Shown here: positions 38,543 to 47,484 of the stretch, one piece after another
Numbering within the stretch: position 1 is the stretch's first letter
Layout: each line of letters begins with the position of its first letter
Source: Rhodalgimonas zhirmunskyi
GTDB lineage: Bacteria > Pseudomonadota > Alphaproteobacteria > Rhodobacterales > Rhodobacteraceae
Direction of reading: 5' to 3'
DNA length: 64,000 nt
Assembly (NCBI GenBank): GCA_030848925.1
Contig: JANFFA010000004.1
Coordinates: forward strand, 294,386-358,385
Program-made: the position numbers and the translations under genes
The notes under the pieces: generated by a model
Database searches by the model: none
The model's input: the letters and a program-made list of their open reading frames with translations, nothing else
Told to the model about the DNA's origin: nothing

Positions 38543-39895
38543 TCAGAGACCTTTGACCAAATGGCCTTCGTAGATCTTCACGAGCTTCTTAACGGCCTCT
38601 TCCGGGGGCATCTCTTCACTCTCGCCTGTCCGGCGCGAGGTCAACTCGACCACCCCGTTCTTGAGGCCGCGCGGCCCCACCGTGATCCGCCAAGGCAGGC
38701 CGATCAAGTCCATCGTGGCGAACTTGCCGCCCGCCCGCTCGTTGCGGTCATCATAGAGCGGCTCAAGCCCCGCAGCCTCAAGCGCGGCGTAGAGCGTCTC
38801 ACAAGCCGCGTCAGCTTCCTCATCGCCCTGCTTGAGGTTCACGATCCCCGCGTGGAACGGCGTCACGCCCTCGGGCCAGATGATGCCCTTGTCATCGTGG
38901 CTGGCCTCAATGATGGCCCCCAACAGACGCGAAACACCGATGCCGTGCGAGCCCATATGAACTGGCACTGGCTTGCCATCACGGTCCTGCACCGTGGCCC
39001 CCATCGCCTCGGAATACTTGGTGCCGAAGTAGAAAATCTGCCCCACCTCAATTCCGCGCGCCACACGGCGGCGGTCTTCGGGAACCTCGTTAAACAACGC
39101 TTCGTCATGGGTTTCATCTGTGCGGGCATAGCGCGAGGTGAACTCTTCCAGCACCGCCTGACATTGTTCGACACTGTCATAATCGATCGCGCGATCACCA
39201 AAGCTCAGATCGGTGACTTCGCTATCATAGAAGACCTCCGACTCACCGGTTTCGGCCAGAACGAGGAACTCGTGCGTATAGTCCCCACCGATCGGCCCAC
39301 CGTCCGCCCGCATCGGGATGGCTTGCAGGCCCATGCGCTCGTAGGTGCGCAAGTAGCTCACCAAATGGCGATTGTAGGCGTGCAACGCGTCTTCCTTAGT
39401 CAGGTCAAAGTTGTAACCGTCTTTCATATAGAATTCGCGGCCCCGCATCACACCGAAGCGCGGACGTATCTCATCGCGGAACTTCCACTGAATGTGATAG
39501 AGCGTCATCGGCAAGTCTTTGTAGCTCGACACATGAGAGCGGAAGATATCGGTGATCAGCTCCTCGTTGGTCGGGCCATAAAGCATATCGCGCCCATGAC
39601 GGTCGGTAATGCGCAGCATTTCCTCGCCATAGTCATCATACCGACCGCTCTCGCGCCACAGATCGGCCGATTGCAGCGTGGGCATCAGCATCGGAATATG
39701 GCCAGCGCGCATCTGCTCTTCGTGGACAATATTCTCGAGCTTGCGCAGCACCTTGAAACCAAGCGGCAGCCAGGAATAGATCCCGGCCTGGGCCTGCTTG
39801 ATCATACCGGCGCGCAGCATCAGCCGGTGGCTCACGATCTGGGCCTCGGCGGGGTTTTCTTTCAGGACGGGCAGGAAATAGCGGCTCAGGCGCAT
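38543..39895 (-). CDS. proS: Prolyl-tRNA synthetase, short alphaproteobacterial form
   Basis: Class II aminoacyl-tRNA synthetase charging tRNA-Pro. The 450-residue protein lacks the inserted editing domain of the E. coli enzyme (about 570 residues), as usual in alphaproteobacteria. Visible are the motif 1 and 2 regions ([44 protein letters not shown] in shorter pieces), motif 3 ([17 protein letters not shown]) and the C-terminal anticodon-binding domain starting near [11 protein letters not shown]. Confidence 0.95.
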   Translation of the reverse strand: MRLSRYFLPVLKENPAEAQIVSHRLMLRAGMIKQAQAGIYSWLPLGFKVLRKLENIVHEEQMRAGHIPMLMPTLQSADLWRESGRYDDYGEEMLRITDRHGRDMLYGPTNEELITDIFRSHVSSYKDLPMTLYHIQWKFRDEIRPRFGVMRGREFYMKDGYNFDLTKEDALHAYNRHLVSYLRTYERMGLQAIPMRADGGPIGGDYTHEFLVLAETGESEVFYDSEVTDLSFGDRAIDYDSVEQCQAVLEEFTSRYARTDETHDEALFNEVPEDRRRVARGIEVGQIFYFGTKYSEAMGATVQDRDGKPVPVHMGSHGIGVSRLLGAIIEASHDDKGIIWPEGVTPFHAGIVNLKQGDEEADAACETLYAALEAAGLEPLYDDRNERAGGKFATMDLIGLPWRITVGPRGLKNGVVELTSRRTGESEEMPPEEAVKKLVKIYEGHLVKGL

Positions 39896-40208
39896 TGGGC
39901 GATTCTCGCATAAATATGGGTCTCGCCCGGTTTATGGCCTGCGCGCGCCCCTCGCAAGACCAAGCCCCAAGACTGGTCACCTTGCCTATCCGCCAACAGG
40001 CGACTTGGCTTCAATCAAAGCCCCAAAAGCTGTGCGCTTTGATCCATTGGTTGAACCGAAAACTGCTGCGTCAGCACCCGCTTCTTTATTGCATACCCTC
40101 AACCCGCACAGATGGTGAGCCGGGCGCAATCTGGAACCTACCCTTGCAGCACTTGATTTGCCCTGCGTGACGGGCGACATAGGATGAAACCGAGGAGTAC
40201 GCGCAAAT
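39896..40208. other. 313-bp gap between divergent proS and permease genes
   Basis: Expected to hold two divergent promoters. Only the GAGGAG ribosome binding site of the plus-strand gene (about 40190) is clear. No RNA gene or operator was recognised. Confidence 0.45.
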
Positions 40209-41315
40209 ATGGCATTACCGGTCAGCGATCAGATGAAATATTGGAGCCTCGCCACGGCTCTCTTCGTGCTGTCGCTGTGGTTTCTCGGTGATGTGATCCT
40301 GCCCTTCGTGCTGGGCGGTGCCGTTGCCTACATGCTTGATCCTGTAGCTGACCGGCTTGAAAAGCTTGGTCTGGGCCGGGCGATGGCGACTGCGGTGATC
40401 ACCGTAATCGCGGTGGTAATTTTTGTGATCCTGATCCTTCTGGTGGTTCCTGCGCTCATCAATCAGGCCGCAGCGCTTGTCGATACCGCACCGGAACTGG
40501 CCAGCAATCTCCAGCAATTCCTGACCGAGCGGTTTCCATCGCTGATGGATGCGGAATCGACCCTGCGCCAATCGTTGCAGGCCGTCGGCGAGACTGTGCA
40601 AGAGCGCGGCGGAGAGCTTCTCAACACGGTACTTTCCTCTGCGCTCTCGATCATCAATATCGTGCTGCTCATCGTGATCGTGCCCGTCGTGGCAGTCTAT
40701 CTCCTCTATGATTGGGATCGCATGGTTGCGGCGGTCGATGATCTATTGCCGCGCGATCACGCGCCGACGATCCGCTACCTCGCACGCGAGATCGACAAAA
40801 CATTGGCCAGTTTCATTCGTGGGATGGGGCTGGTTTGCCTGATCCTCGGCAGCTATTACGCCGCGGCCCTGATGGCAGTAGGACTGCAATTCGGCCTCGT
40901 CGTGGGCTTCATTGCCGGGCTCGTCACGTTCATCCCATACTTCGGCGCGCTCCTTGGCGGTGTGCTTGCCATCGGGCTTGCGCTATTCCAGTTCTGGGGA
41001 GAGTGGCTCTATATCGGCCTCGTCGCCGGTATCTTCGCGTTGGGGCAATTCCTCGAAGGCAACTTCCTCACCCCCAAGCTTGTCGGAAACTCCGTGGGCC
41101 TGCACCCTGTTTGGCTGATTTTTTCGCTGTCGGTCTTCGGCTCTCTGTTCGGGTTCGTCGGCATGCTTGTCGCCGTCCCTGTGGCCGCAGCCCTTGGTGT
41201 GATCGCGCGCTACCTTGTCGATCAATACAAGGAAGGCAGGCTGTATCGCGGTCTGTCACAAGAAGAGGAAATCAACGAAGCGGCCAGAGAAGCCGTGAGC
41301 GGCGAAGACGTATGA
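40209..41315 (+). CDS. AI-2E family transporter (PerM-like permease)
   Basis: A 368-residue polytopic membrane protein of the AI-2E/PerM family with about eight hydrophobic segments. The conserved loop LPRDHAPTIRYLAREIDKTL precedes the late-membrane FIPYFGALLGGVLAI and GNFLTPKLVGNSVGLHPVW motifs typical of the family. Substrates vary (autoinducer-2 export, Na+/H+ exchange) and cannot be assigned. Its stop overlaps the ATG of hdaA (ATGA), a conserved pairing in alphaproteobacteria. Confidence 0.88.
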   Translation: MALPVSDQMKYWSLATALFVLSLWFLGDVILPFVLGGAVAYMLDPVADRLEKLGLGRAMATAVITVIAVVIFVILILLVVPALINQAAALVDTAPELASNLQQFLTERFPSLMDAESTLRQSLQAVGETVQERGGELLNTVLSSALSIINIVLLIVIVPVVAVYLLYDWDRMVAAVDDLLPRDHAPTIRYLAREIDKTLASFIRGMGLVCLILGSYYAAALMAVGLQFGLVVGFIAGLVTFIPYFGALLGGVLAIGLALFQFWGEWLYIGLVAGIFALGQFLEGNFLTPKLVGNSVGLHPVWLIFSLSVFGSLFGFVGMLVAVPVAAALGVIARYLVDQYKEGRLYRGLSQEEEINEAAREAVSGEDV

Positions 41316-42001
41316 GCCCAAAACAACTCGCCTTTGATCTCACGTCGAAACCGGCGCTGGGGCGTGAAGATTTTTACGTCTCCCCCGCTAACGCACAGGC
41401 CGTGGCGATGATCGAAGGCTGGCAAGGCTGGCCCGGGCGCAAGCTCGCGCTGATTGGGCCTTCGGGGGCTGGGAAAACCCATCTGGTGCATGTTTGGGCT
41501 GCACTATCGAATGCCCAGATCGTGCCGGCTTCCGAGTTGAAAGAACGCGACATCGCGGCACTTGCACAAGGTCATCTCGCGGTCGAAGACGTGCCGGCCA
41601 TAGCGGGCGATATAGCGGCGGAAGAGGCGCTGTTCCATCTACACAACCTCGCCTCAGCCGAGGGACGTTCGCTTCTGCTTACTGCGCCTGTTCCGCCGAT
41701 CAGATGGGGGCTCAGCCTGCCAGATTTGATGAGTCGCATGCAGGGCACCACCGCAGTTGTGGTCGAAAGCCCCGATGATGAGTTGCTCTCCGCGGTCTTG
41801 ATGAAGCTGTTCGCCGACAGGCAGCTTTCCCCCTCGCCAGAGACCCTTCCCTATCTCATCCGCCACATCGATCGCAGCTTCGAAATGGCCCGTCGTGTTG
41901 TCGCAGCGCTAGATGACGCGGCCCTCTCGCAAGGTCGCGAGATCAACCGCAAGCTCGCGGGCGAAGTGATTTCGGACCTTACGGATAACGATGCCTCATA
42001 G
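41312..42001 (+). CDS. hdaA: DnaA-related regulatory ATPase HdaA
   Basis: A 229-residue AAA+ protein resembling the ATPase domain of DnaA without its DNA-binding domain. It has Walker A GPSGAGKTHLVH near residue 48 and a sensor 2-like C-terminal RSFEMARRVVAALDD helix. The N-terminal QLAFDLTSKPALGREDF contains the short clamp-binding-type QLxFDL motif expected of Hda, which docks on the DNA polymerase sliding clamp to stimulate hydrolysis of DnaA-ATP. The ATG overlaps the permease stop. Confidence 0.88.
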   Translation: MSPKQLAFDLTSKPALGREDFYVSPANAQAVAMIEGWQGWPGRKLALIGPSGAGKTHLVHVWAALSNAQIVPASELKERDIAALAQGHLAVEDVPAIAGDIAAEEALFHLHNLASAEGRSLLLTAPVPPIRWGLSLPDLMSRMQGTTAVVVESPDDELLSAVLMKLFADRQLSPSPETLPYLIRHIDRSFEMARRVVAALDDAALSQGREINRKLAGEVISDLTDNDAS

Positions 42002-42037
42002 GCAGCGGATGCCAATCAAAGACGGCGATTTCAACGT

Positions 42038-42778
42038 TCAGAACAAGGCTTGAAACAGCCGCAGCGGCAGATATCTCCCGGCCTGAAACAGCCACGCAAA
42101 AGGCCTTGGGAAACTGGTTGAGAAGCGACCACTACGCAGGGCTTTCATGACGTGCTCGGCGGCCTCATCAGGCTGCATGAGTTGAGGCATCTTGAAATCG
42201 TTCTGGCGGGTCAAACGGGTGTCGATAAACCCTGGATTGGCGAGCTGCACCTTGATCGCGGTGTCGCGCAAATCGATGCGCAGGTTTTCCGCAAGATGCA
42301 TCAGCGCCGCTTTGCTGGCACCGTAGCCTATGGCGCCGGGCAGACCACGAAACCCCGAAAGCGAGCCGATGAGCATGATCCGCCCGCTATCACGCTTGAC
42401 CATTCCCGGCACGACAGCACCAAAAACCTGCATCGCACCGACAAAATTCACCTGCGCAATAGTGACACCGGCCGCGCGATCCCATTCTGTGGCCTTCATG
42501 GGGCTATAGGCCCCGGCACAGTATATCAGACCATCAAACGCACCCACGGCTGCCGCCGCGTCTTCGATCTTTTCCCCATCCAGCACGTCAAGCGGCAGAG
42601 CTTGCGCCGCGCGCAATTCCTGCGCCAATTCGTTCAGGCGGTCTTCGCTGCGCGCGGACAGGATAAGTTCGGCGCCTTCTGCATCCAGCTTGCGGGCCAA
42701 TTCGCGCCCCAAGCCTTCGCTTGCGCCAATAATCCACCACCTGCCCTTCAGGCTTGCGTGGTTTGAACCTTTAGGCAT
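42038..42778 (-). CDS. Short-chain dehydrogenase/reductase in the RpoE-linked operon
   Basis: A 246-residue SDR with the NAD(P) motif GASEGLGRELA near the N-terminus, the active-site Ser (MLIGSLSGFRG) and the YGASKAAL catalytic Tyr-Lys pair. The ATG at 42776-42778 has a GAGGCAC ribosome binding site and overlaps the upstream DUF3833 gene by 8 nt. It is the last gene of the five-gene operon. In R. sphaeroides an SDR occupies the same place in the rpoE-chrR-linked cluster. The substrate is unknown. Confidence 0.88.
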   Translation of the reverse strand: MPKGSNHASLKGRWWIIGASEGLGRELARKLDAEGAELILSARSEDRLNELAQELRAAQALPLDVLDGEKIEDAAAAVGAFDGLIYCAGAYSPMKATEWDRAAGVTIAQVNFVGAMQVFGAVVPGMVKRDSGRIMLIGSLSGFRGLPGAIGYGASKAALMHLAENLRIDLRDTAIKVQLANPGFIDTRLTRQNDFKMPQLMQPDEAAEHVMKALRSGRFSTSFPRPFAWLFQAGRYLPLRLFQALF

Positions 42779-43370
42779 GATGTGCCTCATCCAGAGGGGT
42801 TTGCGGCGGGTCTTCCGGGCGCATCGACGCCACCAACTCTGCGAGCGTTATGCCGAAGCGGCGCATCTGTGATCGGTTCAAGATCATCCCGTTGGGCATC
42901 AGGTAGAGCCAATCCACCACGTCCAGAACATGTCCGCCGACGTCATCGGGCAAGCGGATCCTGTAGGACAAGCGCAGGCTCGACCCACTCACGATGCCTT
43001 CCCCCTCGCCAATGATGTCGGGCGCGGTGGCCGAAAGGCGACCATCGCCCTGCTGGACCAACGTCCATTCACGATGCTGCGTCCGGCCTGTGGCGTAGGT
43101 GAAATCTTCTGTCAAAATACCCGTCGGCCCATCCCACCGTCCATGCATCTGCATCACGAAACGAGAGGTGACACGACCCGTCGGCCCATAAATCATCCCC
43201 TCAGAGCGAACGACACCGTTCAGCAAGGTCCGAGGATCAAACGTCGGGCCGGTGTCCGCGTAATGTTCCGGGCGTTGCGCCACGAATGAAAAGGACCGCG
43301 CGCGAAAGATCACCAAAGCCAGCGTTAACGCAAGAATGGCGATGACGGCGTAAAGCCAGCCATCATGCAT
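42771..43370 (-). CDS. DUF3833 family protein
   Basis: A 199-residue protein with an N-terminal membrane helix (about 5-24), then a lipocalin-like beta-rich domain with the DUF3833 blocks GVVRSEGMIYGPTGRVTSRF, WDGPTGILTEDFTYATG and VDWLYLMPNGMILNRSQMRRFG. It probably faces the periplasm, anchored in the inner membrane. It overlaps its neighbours on both sides (8 nt each), so it is cotranslated with the lipid-modifying genes. Confidence 0.82.
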   Translation of the reverse strand: MHDGWLYAVIAILALTLALVIFRARSFSFVAQRPEHYADTGPTFDPRTLLNGVVRSEGMIYGPTGRVTSRFVMQMHGRWDGPTGILTEDFTYATGRTQHREWTLVQQGDGRLSATAPDIIGEGEGIVSGSSLRLSYRIRLPDDVGGHVLDVVDWLYLMPNGMILNRSQMRRFGITLAELVASMRPEDPPQTPLDEAHHA

Positions 43371-44562
43371 GGGTCAACTCCACCTGCACAACATCGGCCC
43401 GCCCCGTCGCAAAGGCAGCAGCGCAAATATCGAGATAATACCGCCAGCTGCGCAGGAACGGCGCACCATAGCCAAGCTTCTCGATCCGGGGCGAAGCGGC
43501 GTCCATCCTTTCGCGCCAGATACGACAGGTGCGCGCATAGTCCTGACCAAATGCGAAACTCTCTTGCACCTTCAGGCCCGCACGCGCGGCTTCGCGCCTG
43601 ATCATCTTGTCAGAAAGAAGCATGCCGCCAGGGAAGGTGTAGTGCCGGATATAGTCCGAGCGCCGGCGATAGCTTTCGAATTCCTCGTCAGGGACCGTAA
43701 TCGCCTGCACGAGGGCGCTCCCCCCATCGGCCAATCTATCGCGCAGGGTTGAAAAGTAAGTTGGCCAATAGCGCTCACCGACAGCCTCGACCATTTCGAT
43801 CGAAACGATACCGTCATACTTGCCGCGGGTGTCGCGATAATCCTGCAATCGGATTTCGGCACGCCCGTCCAGACGCGCATCGGCATAGCCTTTCTGCCCG
43901 GGCGAAATCGTGATGCCAGTTAGATCGTGCCCGGCTTCTGCTGCCCGCTCGGCGAACCCGCCCCAACCGCAGCCCACCTCTAGCAGGCGTTCTGCGCCCT
44001 GCATCTTTTGCAAGATACGGTCGTATTTACGCGCTTGCGCCCGCTCCAAATCACTGTCGTCGCCATTAAACAACGCCGAGGAATAGGTCATCGAAGGGTC
44101 AAGCCAAAGCTGGTAGAACGCGTTGCCGACATCATAATGTGCTTGGATGTTGCGCGACGCCCCCCGTTTGGAATTCGCACGCAGAAGCGTATCAATCGCA
44201 CGCATCTTCAGTCGCTGAAACGGCTTCGGCGAAGCACTGTCTTGCAAACGGTCAAGATTGGCCAGTGCCACGCCAGCCACCGCTTCGACCTTGGGGCTAT
44301 CCCAAAGACCCGCGACATAGGCCTCACCAAAGCCGATATCGCCGCGCGCAGCGATTGCCGACACGGTCGACCAATCGTTCAGGACAAGCTCGGCCTCTGG
44401 CCCCTTGTGGCCAAAGTAAAAGCGATCGCCCTCGGGCGTGGTCAGGCTAAGCCGTCCCTCGTCAATACGTTCACAAGCCGAGATGAAAGCATGTCTAAGG
44501 CGCCGTGTGACTGGCGATCTGTTTGCTGAATATGTTGGAACCGTAGAATCGAAAGATGTCAT
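43363..44562 (-). CDS. Cyclopropane-fatty-acid-synthase-like SAM methyltransferase
   Basis: A 399-residue enzyme acting on unsaturated acyl chains of phospholipids. The N-terminal lipid-binding domain is followed by the SAM fold with LLEVGCGWGGFAERA, and typical CFAS stretches YDVGNAFYQLWLDPSMTYSSA, SIEMVEAVGERYWPTYF and FPGGMLLSDKM. It may make cyclopropane fatty acids, or, given its operon, a methylated acyl chain that leads to furan fatty acids. The latter is inference from R. sphaeroides. Stop and start overlap both neighbours. Confidence 0.88.
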   Translation of the reverse strand: MTSFDSTVPTYSANRSPVTRRLRHAFISACERIDEGRLSLTTPEGDRFYFGHKGPEAELVLNDWSTVSAIAARGDIGFGEAYVAGLWDSPKVEAVAGVALANLDRLQDSASPKPFQRLKMRAIDTLLRANSKRGASRNIQAHYDVGNAFYQLWLDPSMTYSSALFNGDDSDLERAQARKYDRILQKMQGAERLLEVGCGWGGFAERAAEAGHDLTGITISPGQKGYADARLDGRAEIRLQDYRDTRGKYDGIVSIEMVEAVGERYWPTYFSTLRDRLADGGSALVQAITVPDEEFESYRRRSDYIRHYTFPGGMLLSDKMIRREAARAGLKVQESFAFGQDYARTCRIWRERMDAASPRIEKLGYGAPFLRSWRYYLDICAAAFATGRADVVQVELTHA

Positions 44563-45335
44563 CTGCTGACCTCCTGTTGCGGGGGCTGGGCGGGCTTTTT
44601 GCGATATGCGATGCCCTTCAGGCGAAGGCGCAAAGCATGCCAGTAAATAAGGGCAAGCGTGCGTAGCGGACCAAACGGGCGCCGCACGGCGGAAGTAAGC
44701 AAAGCTGCATTCGTAAGCGGAGTTCGCGCGCCTGTCAGCGTAGCGACCAACCCCTCTTCACCGTCCTTCAGAACGATCTTGATCGAGATGCGGCGCGGGT
44801 TGATATCGAAAGCAAACTCATAATTTCCCGACACATCTTGGAAGGGGGATACATGGAAAATTTTCTGGGCAACGAAGCGATCTCTTGGTCGAATAGTGGA
44901 GAAATCCTCATGCCCACAGAAATAGCTGTGCCGCTCGCCAAAGGTGTTATTGACCTCGGCGATCACGGCGATGAGTTCGTCTTGCCCACCAATGTCACTG
45001 CGCACTGCAAACCAGAAGCTGACAGGGTTGAACCAAAACCCGAAAAACCGCGGCTGGGTTAACAGTAACAAGCGCAATCCCTCGGGCGCGCCCGCGGCCT
45101 CTAGAACCTCGCGCACCCAAGTCGCGCCACGCCCCTCACCGCGCGGGCCTCCATGATTCACGTCATGCACCGAGGCGAGGTTCACACGATTGCGCGAAAA
45201 GAGGATCGGGGTATTCACCGAAGACTCTGGATCGATCAGCACATAGTCGACACCATGATGAAGGTGATGCCCCGTGCCGCCACGCCGCGCATGTCTGGTT
45301 TCAGCGTGCAAATACTCCGGAGGAGAAATGGTCAT
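44559..45335 (-). CDS. DUF1365 family protein
   Basis: A 258-residue protein of the DUF1365 (COG3496) family, with the motifs RHARRGGTGHHLHHGVDYVL, LTQPRFFGFWFNPVSFWFA and KIFHVSPFQDVSGNYEF. The family almost always accompanies a COG2907-type flavoprotein and a CFAS-like methyltransferase, as here. Its biochemical activity is unproved. It overlaps the genes on both sides by 4 nt, indicating a translationally coupled operon. Confidence 0.88.
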   Translation of the reverse strand: MTISPPEYLHAETRHARRGGTGHHLHHGVDYVLIDPESSVNTPILFSRNRVNLASVHDVNHGGPRGEGRGATWVREVLEAAGAPEGLRLLLLTQPRFFGFWFNPVSFWFAVRSDIGGQDELIAVIAEVNNTFGERHSYFCGHEDFSTIRPRDRFVAQKIFHVSPFQDVSGNYEFAFDINPRRISIKIVLKDGEEGLVATLTGARTPLTNAALLTSAVRRPFGPLRTLALIYWHALRLRLKGIAYRKKPAQPPQQEVSR

Positions 45336-46645
45336 GCCGGGATCCCAAGTGGCGACGCTTGGGACAGGACACCATCACGCGTCATGTCACGGTGAACGCG
45401 CATCGCGCTTGCAAACCCATCTTCGTGAAACCCGAAGCGCAGCCAGGCACCTGCAAACCAGGTCCGGTTCGTGCCATTGCGTTGCGCAATGCGCTTCTGC
45501 GCAGCCAATGCCGCCTGATCGAACACCGGATGATCGAATGTAACCTCATCGTAAATCAGGTCTTCGCGTACTTCGGTCTGTGGGTTGAGGGTGACGAACA
45601 GCGGGTCATTTTCCGGAATATTCTGCAACCGGTTCATCCAATAGGTGACCCCGACCTCGGTTTCCGCGCCCACCTTTTGTGCGCGATAAACCCAAGATGA
45701 CCAGCAAGCGCGTCGCATGGGCATCTGTCGCGGATCAGCGTGCAGGATCGCCCGGTTCGGGCGATAACTGACAGCCGAGAGGTCGGCGCGCTCTTCTGGG
45801 CTGGCATCCGCGAGAAGCTTCAACGCCTGATCGGAATGACAGGCGAGGATGACGTCATCGAACCGCTCATCCTCGCCGCCAACTGGACGCACTGTCACCC
45901 CTGCCGCATCGCGATGAACCGAGCCGACCGGGCAATTCGGGCGGATATCTACACCCAACAAGCGCAAGCGCGCTTCAAGCCGTTTCACATATTCGATGCT
46001 CCCACCCGAAACCGTCCACCACTGATGTTGGCCCTTGGGCGACATCAAGGCATGGTTCTGGAAAAACCTGACAAGGCTTCTTGCCGGAAAAGCACCGACT
46101 TCCCCCGAAGGGGTCGACCAGATTGCACCACAGATCGGAAGTAAGTAGTCCCGCCGAAACGCCTCACCCAAGCCCAGCTTTGAGATCAGCTCATAAACGG
46201 TAATATCGTCGCTCTCGGCCGCCTCAACCGCTCGTGCATTGAAGCGCATGATGTCGCGCAACATCCCAAGAAACTCGGGCCGAAGCATATTCTGACGCTG
46301 CGCGAAAACACTGCCCAGCGAGCGAAGGGCATATTCAACGCGCCCGTTATCCAGTGAAACCCCAAAGCTCATGTTGCTTTTTTCAACCGGCACGTCGAGG
46401 TCCATGAACATCCGTGTCAGGTGCGGATAGTTCGCATAATTGAAAACGATAAACCCTGTGTCGACCGGTTGATCGCCATTCTTCCCGGCGATCACGGTGC
46501 GCGCATGTCCGCCCAGACGCGGCTCTGCCTCGATCAGGGTAACACGATTTGCCGGCGCGAGTTTAAGCGCAGCGGCCATCCCCGCGATCCCGCTGCCGAT
46601 AATGGCGATGCGGCGGGAAGGGGCGATAGGGGCATCGAATGACAT
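45332..46645 (-). CDS. COG2907-type FAD-dependent oxidoreductase, first gene of the lipid operon
   Basis: A 437-residue flavoprotein with N-terminal dinucleotide motif IAIIGSGIAGMAAALKLAP and acidic strand end TLIEAEPRLGG, plus VDTGFIVFNYANYPHLTRM, typical of COG2907 amine-oxidase-like proteins. Homologues next to rpoE-chrR in R. sphaeroides are in the singlet-oxygen regulon and linked to acyl-chain desaturation on the route to furan fatty acids. It is divergent from rpoE across a gap containing two sigma-E-like promoters. Confidence 0.87.
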   Translation of the reverse strand: MSFDAPIAPSRRIAIIGSGIAGMAAALKLAPANRVTLIEAEPRLGGHARTVIAGKNGDQPVDTGFIVFNYANYPHLTRMFMDLDVPVEKSNMSFGVSLDNGRVEYALRSLGSVFAQRQNMLRPEFLGMLRDIMRFNARAVEAAESDDITVYELISKLGLGEAFRRDYLLPICGAIWSTPSGEVGAFPARSLVRFFQNHALMSPKGQHQWWTVSGGSIEYVKRLEARLRLLGVDIRPNCPVGSVHRDAAGVTVRPVGGEDERFDDVILACHSDQALKLLADASPEERADLSAVSYRPNRAILHADPRQMPMRRACWSSWVYRAQKVGAETEVGVTYWMNRLQNIPENDPLFVTLNPQTEVREDLIYDEVTFDHPVFDQAALAAQKRIAQRNGTNRTWFAGAWLRFGFHEDGFASAMRVHRDMTRDGVLSQASPLGIPA

Positions 46646-46678
46646 GCGGCGACCTTTTCATATTTACATCTTCACACA

Positions 46679-46708
46679 GTGTTACGCGCCCAGGACGATT
46701 TCGGTTCA
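46679..46708 (-). promoter_or_regulatory. Candidate RpoE promoter for the lipid operon
   Basis: On the minus strand TGAACC (46703-46708) and TAACAC (46679-46684) are separated by 18 nt, ending 34 bp before the first operon ATG. Compared with the rpoE-side site, the -35 differs by one base and the spacer length is identical. Confidence 0.5.
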
Positions 46709-46715
46709 AAAAAAG

Positions 46716-46745
46716 TGATCCGGTCTGAACCTATTGGCGTAATCA
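46716..46745 (+). promoter_or_regulatory. Candidate RpoE autoregulated promoter
   Basis: TGATCC (46716-46721), 18-nt spacer, TAATCA (46740-46745). TGATCC is the -35 hexamer reported for R. sphaeroides RpoE. The element lies so close to the ATG at 46750 that transcription would begin at or after it, favouring the later start for rpoE. Confidence 0.6.
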
Positions 46746-46878
46746 CTGCATGACGAACGCAGTTGAAATGACCGCCACCGCCGATGTGGCTCGCGCTGAG
46801 CAGCTTCCGCCCCCTCTTGCGAGGCGCGGCAGTCTTGCGCATAAGCTTCTCGCGAATGCGCCCGCAATCGAGAGGCCG

Positions 46879-47445
46879 ATGACGTCAGATCCCACCGCAA
46901 CAGAGTTCTCGCTGCCGACTCAATGGCTCATCGCTGTGCGCAATCGTCGAGACCGCGAAGCTTTCGGGCATTTGTTCGATTATTTCGCCCCGCGCCTGAC
47001 CGCCATGATGCTGCGATCGGGCATGAGCCGGGCGATCGCCGATGATGTTGTTCAGGACGTATTGCTGACAGCTTGGACAAAAGCGGCCCAGTTTGATCCG
47101 GCACGAGCCCAAGCCTCGACTTGGATTTACCGCATCGCCCGGAACCGTCAGATCGATATTCTGCGCCGTGAAAGGCGCCCCGTGCCCGACGCCCTCGACA
47201 CTGGCGAAGAGCATACGGAACAAGACGCTCATCAAGCCCTCGCCCTCGATCAGGAAAGCGCACAGTTGCGAGCAGCGCTTGCCGCGCTGAGCCCAGATCA
47301 ACGCGATGTGATTGAAAAGGCTTACCTTGGTGATCTGACCCATACCGAGATCCGGCAGCGCACTGGCCTGCCTCTTGGAACGATAAAATCGCGCATCCGC
47401 CTCGGACTCGAGCGGCTGCGCCATGAGTTGAAGGAAATTCGCTAG
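46879..47445 (+). CDS. rpoE: ECF sigma factor RpoE (singlet-oxygen response)
   Basis: Group IV sigma factor of about 188 residues. Region 2 is visible as FGHLFDYFAPRLTAMMLRSG to VVQDVLLTAWTKAAQFD with the -10 recognition STWIYRIARNRQIDILRRE, and region 4 as ALSPDQRDVIEKAYLGDLTHTEI with the helix-turn-helix GLPLGTIKSRIRLGLERLR. I start at the ATG at 46879, which has GAGAGG upstream and matches known RpoE N-termini. An extension to 46750 would overlap its own promoter. chrR follows immediately, so this is an ECF11-type pair. Confidence 0.9.
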   Translation: MTSDPTATEFSLPTQWLIAVRNRRDREAFGHLFDYFAPRLTAMMLRSGMSRAIADDVVQDVLLTAWTKAAQFDPARAQASTWIYRIARNRQIDILRRERRPVPDALDTGEEHTEQDAHQALALDQESAQLRAALAALSPDQRDVIEKAYLGDLTHTEIRQRTGLPLGTIKSRIRLGLERLRHELKEIR

Positions 47446-47484
47446 GCCGCGGGCCGGGCGATCAAAAAATTGATGGATCACGCA

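Noticed and set aside
38561..39913. A 450-residue plus-strand frame over proS
   Set aside because: It is the reverse image of a complete ProRS gene.
46750..46878. N-terminal extension of RpoE from the ATG at 46750
   Set aside because: It would lie against its own -10 element, has no good ribosome binding site, and has no counterpart in known RpoE proteins; the ATG at 46879 has GAGAGG upstream.
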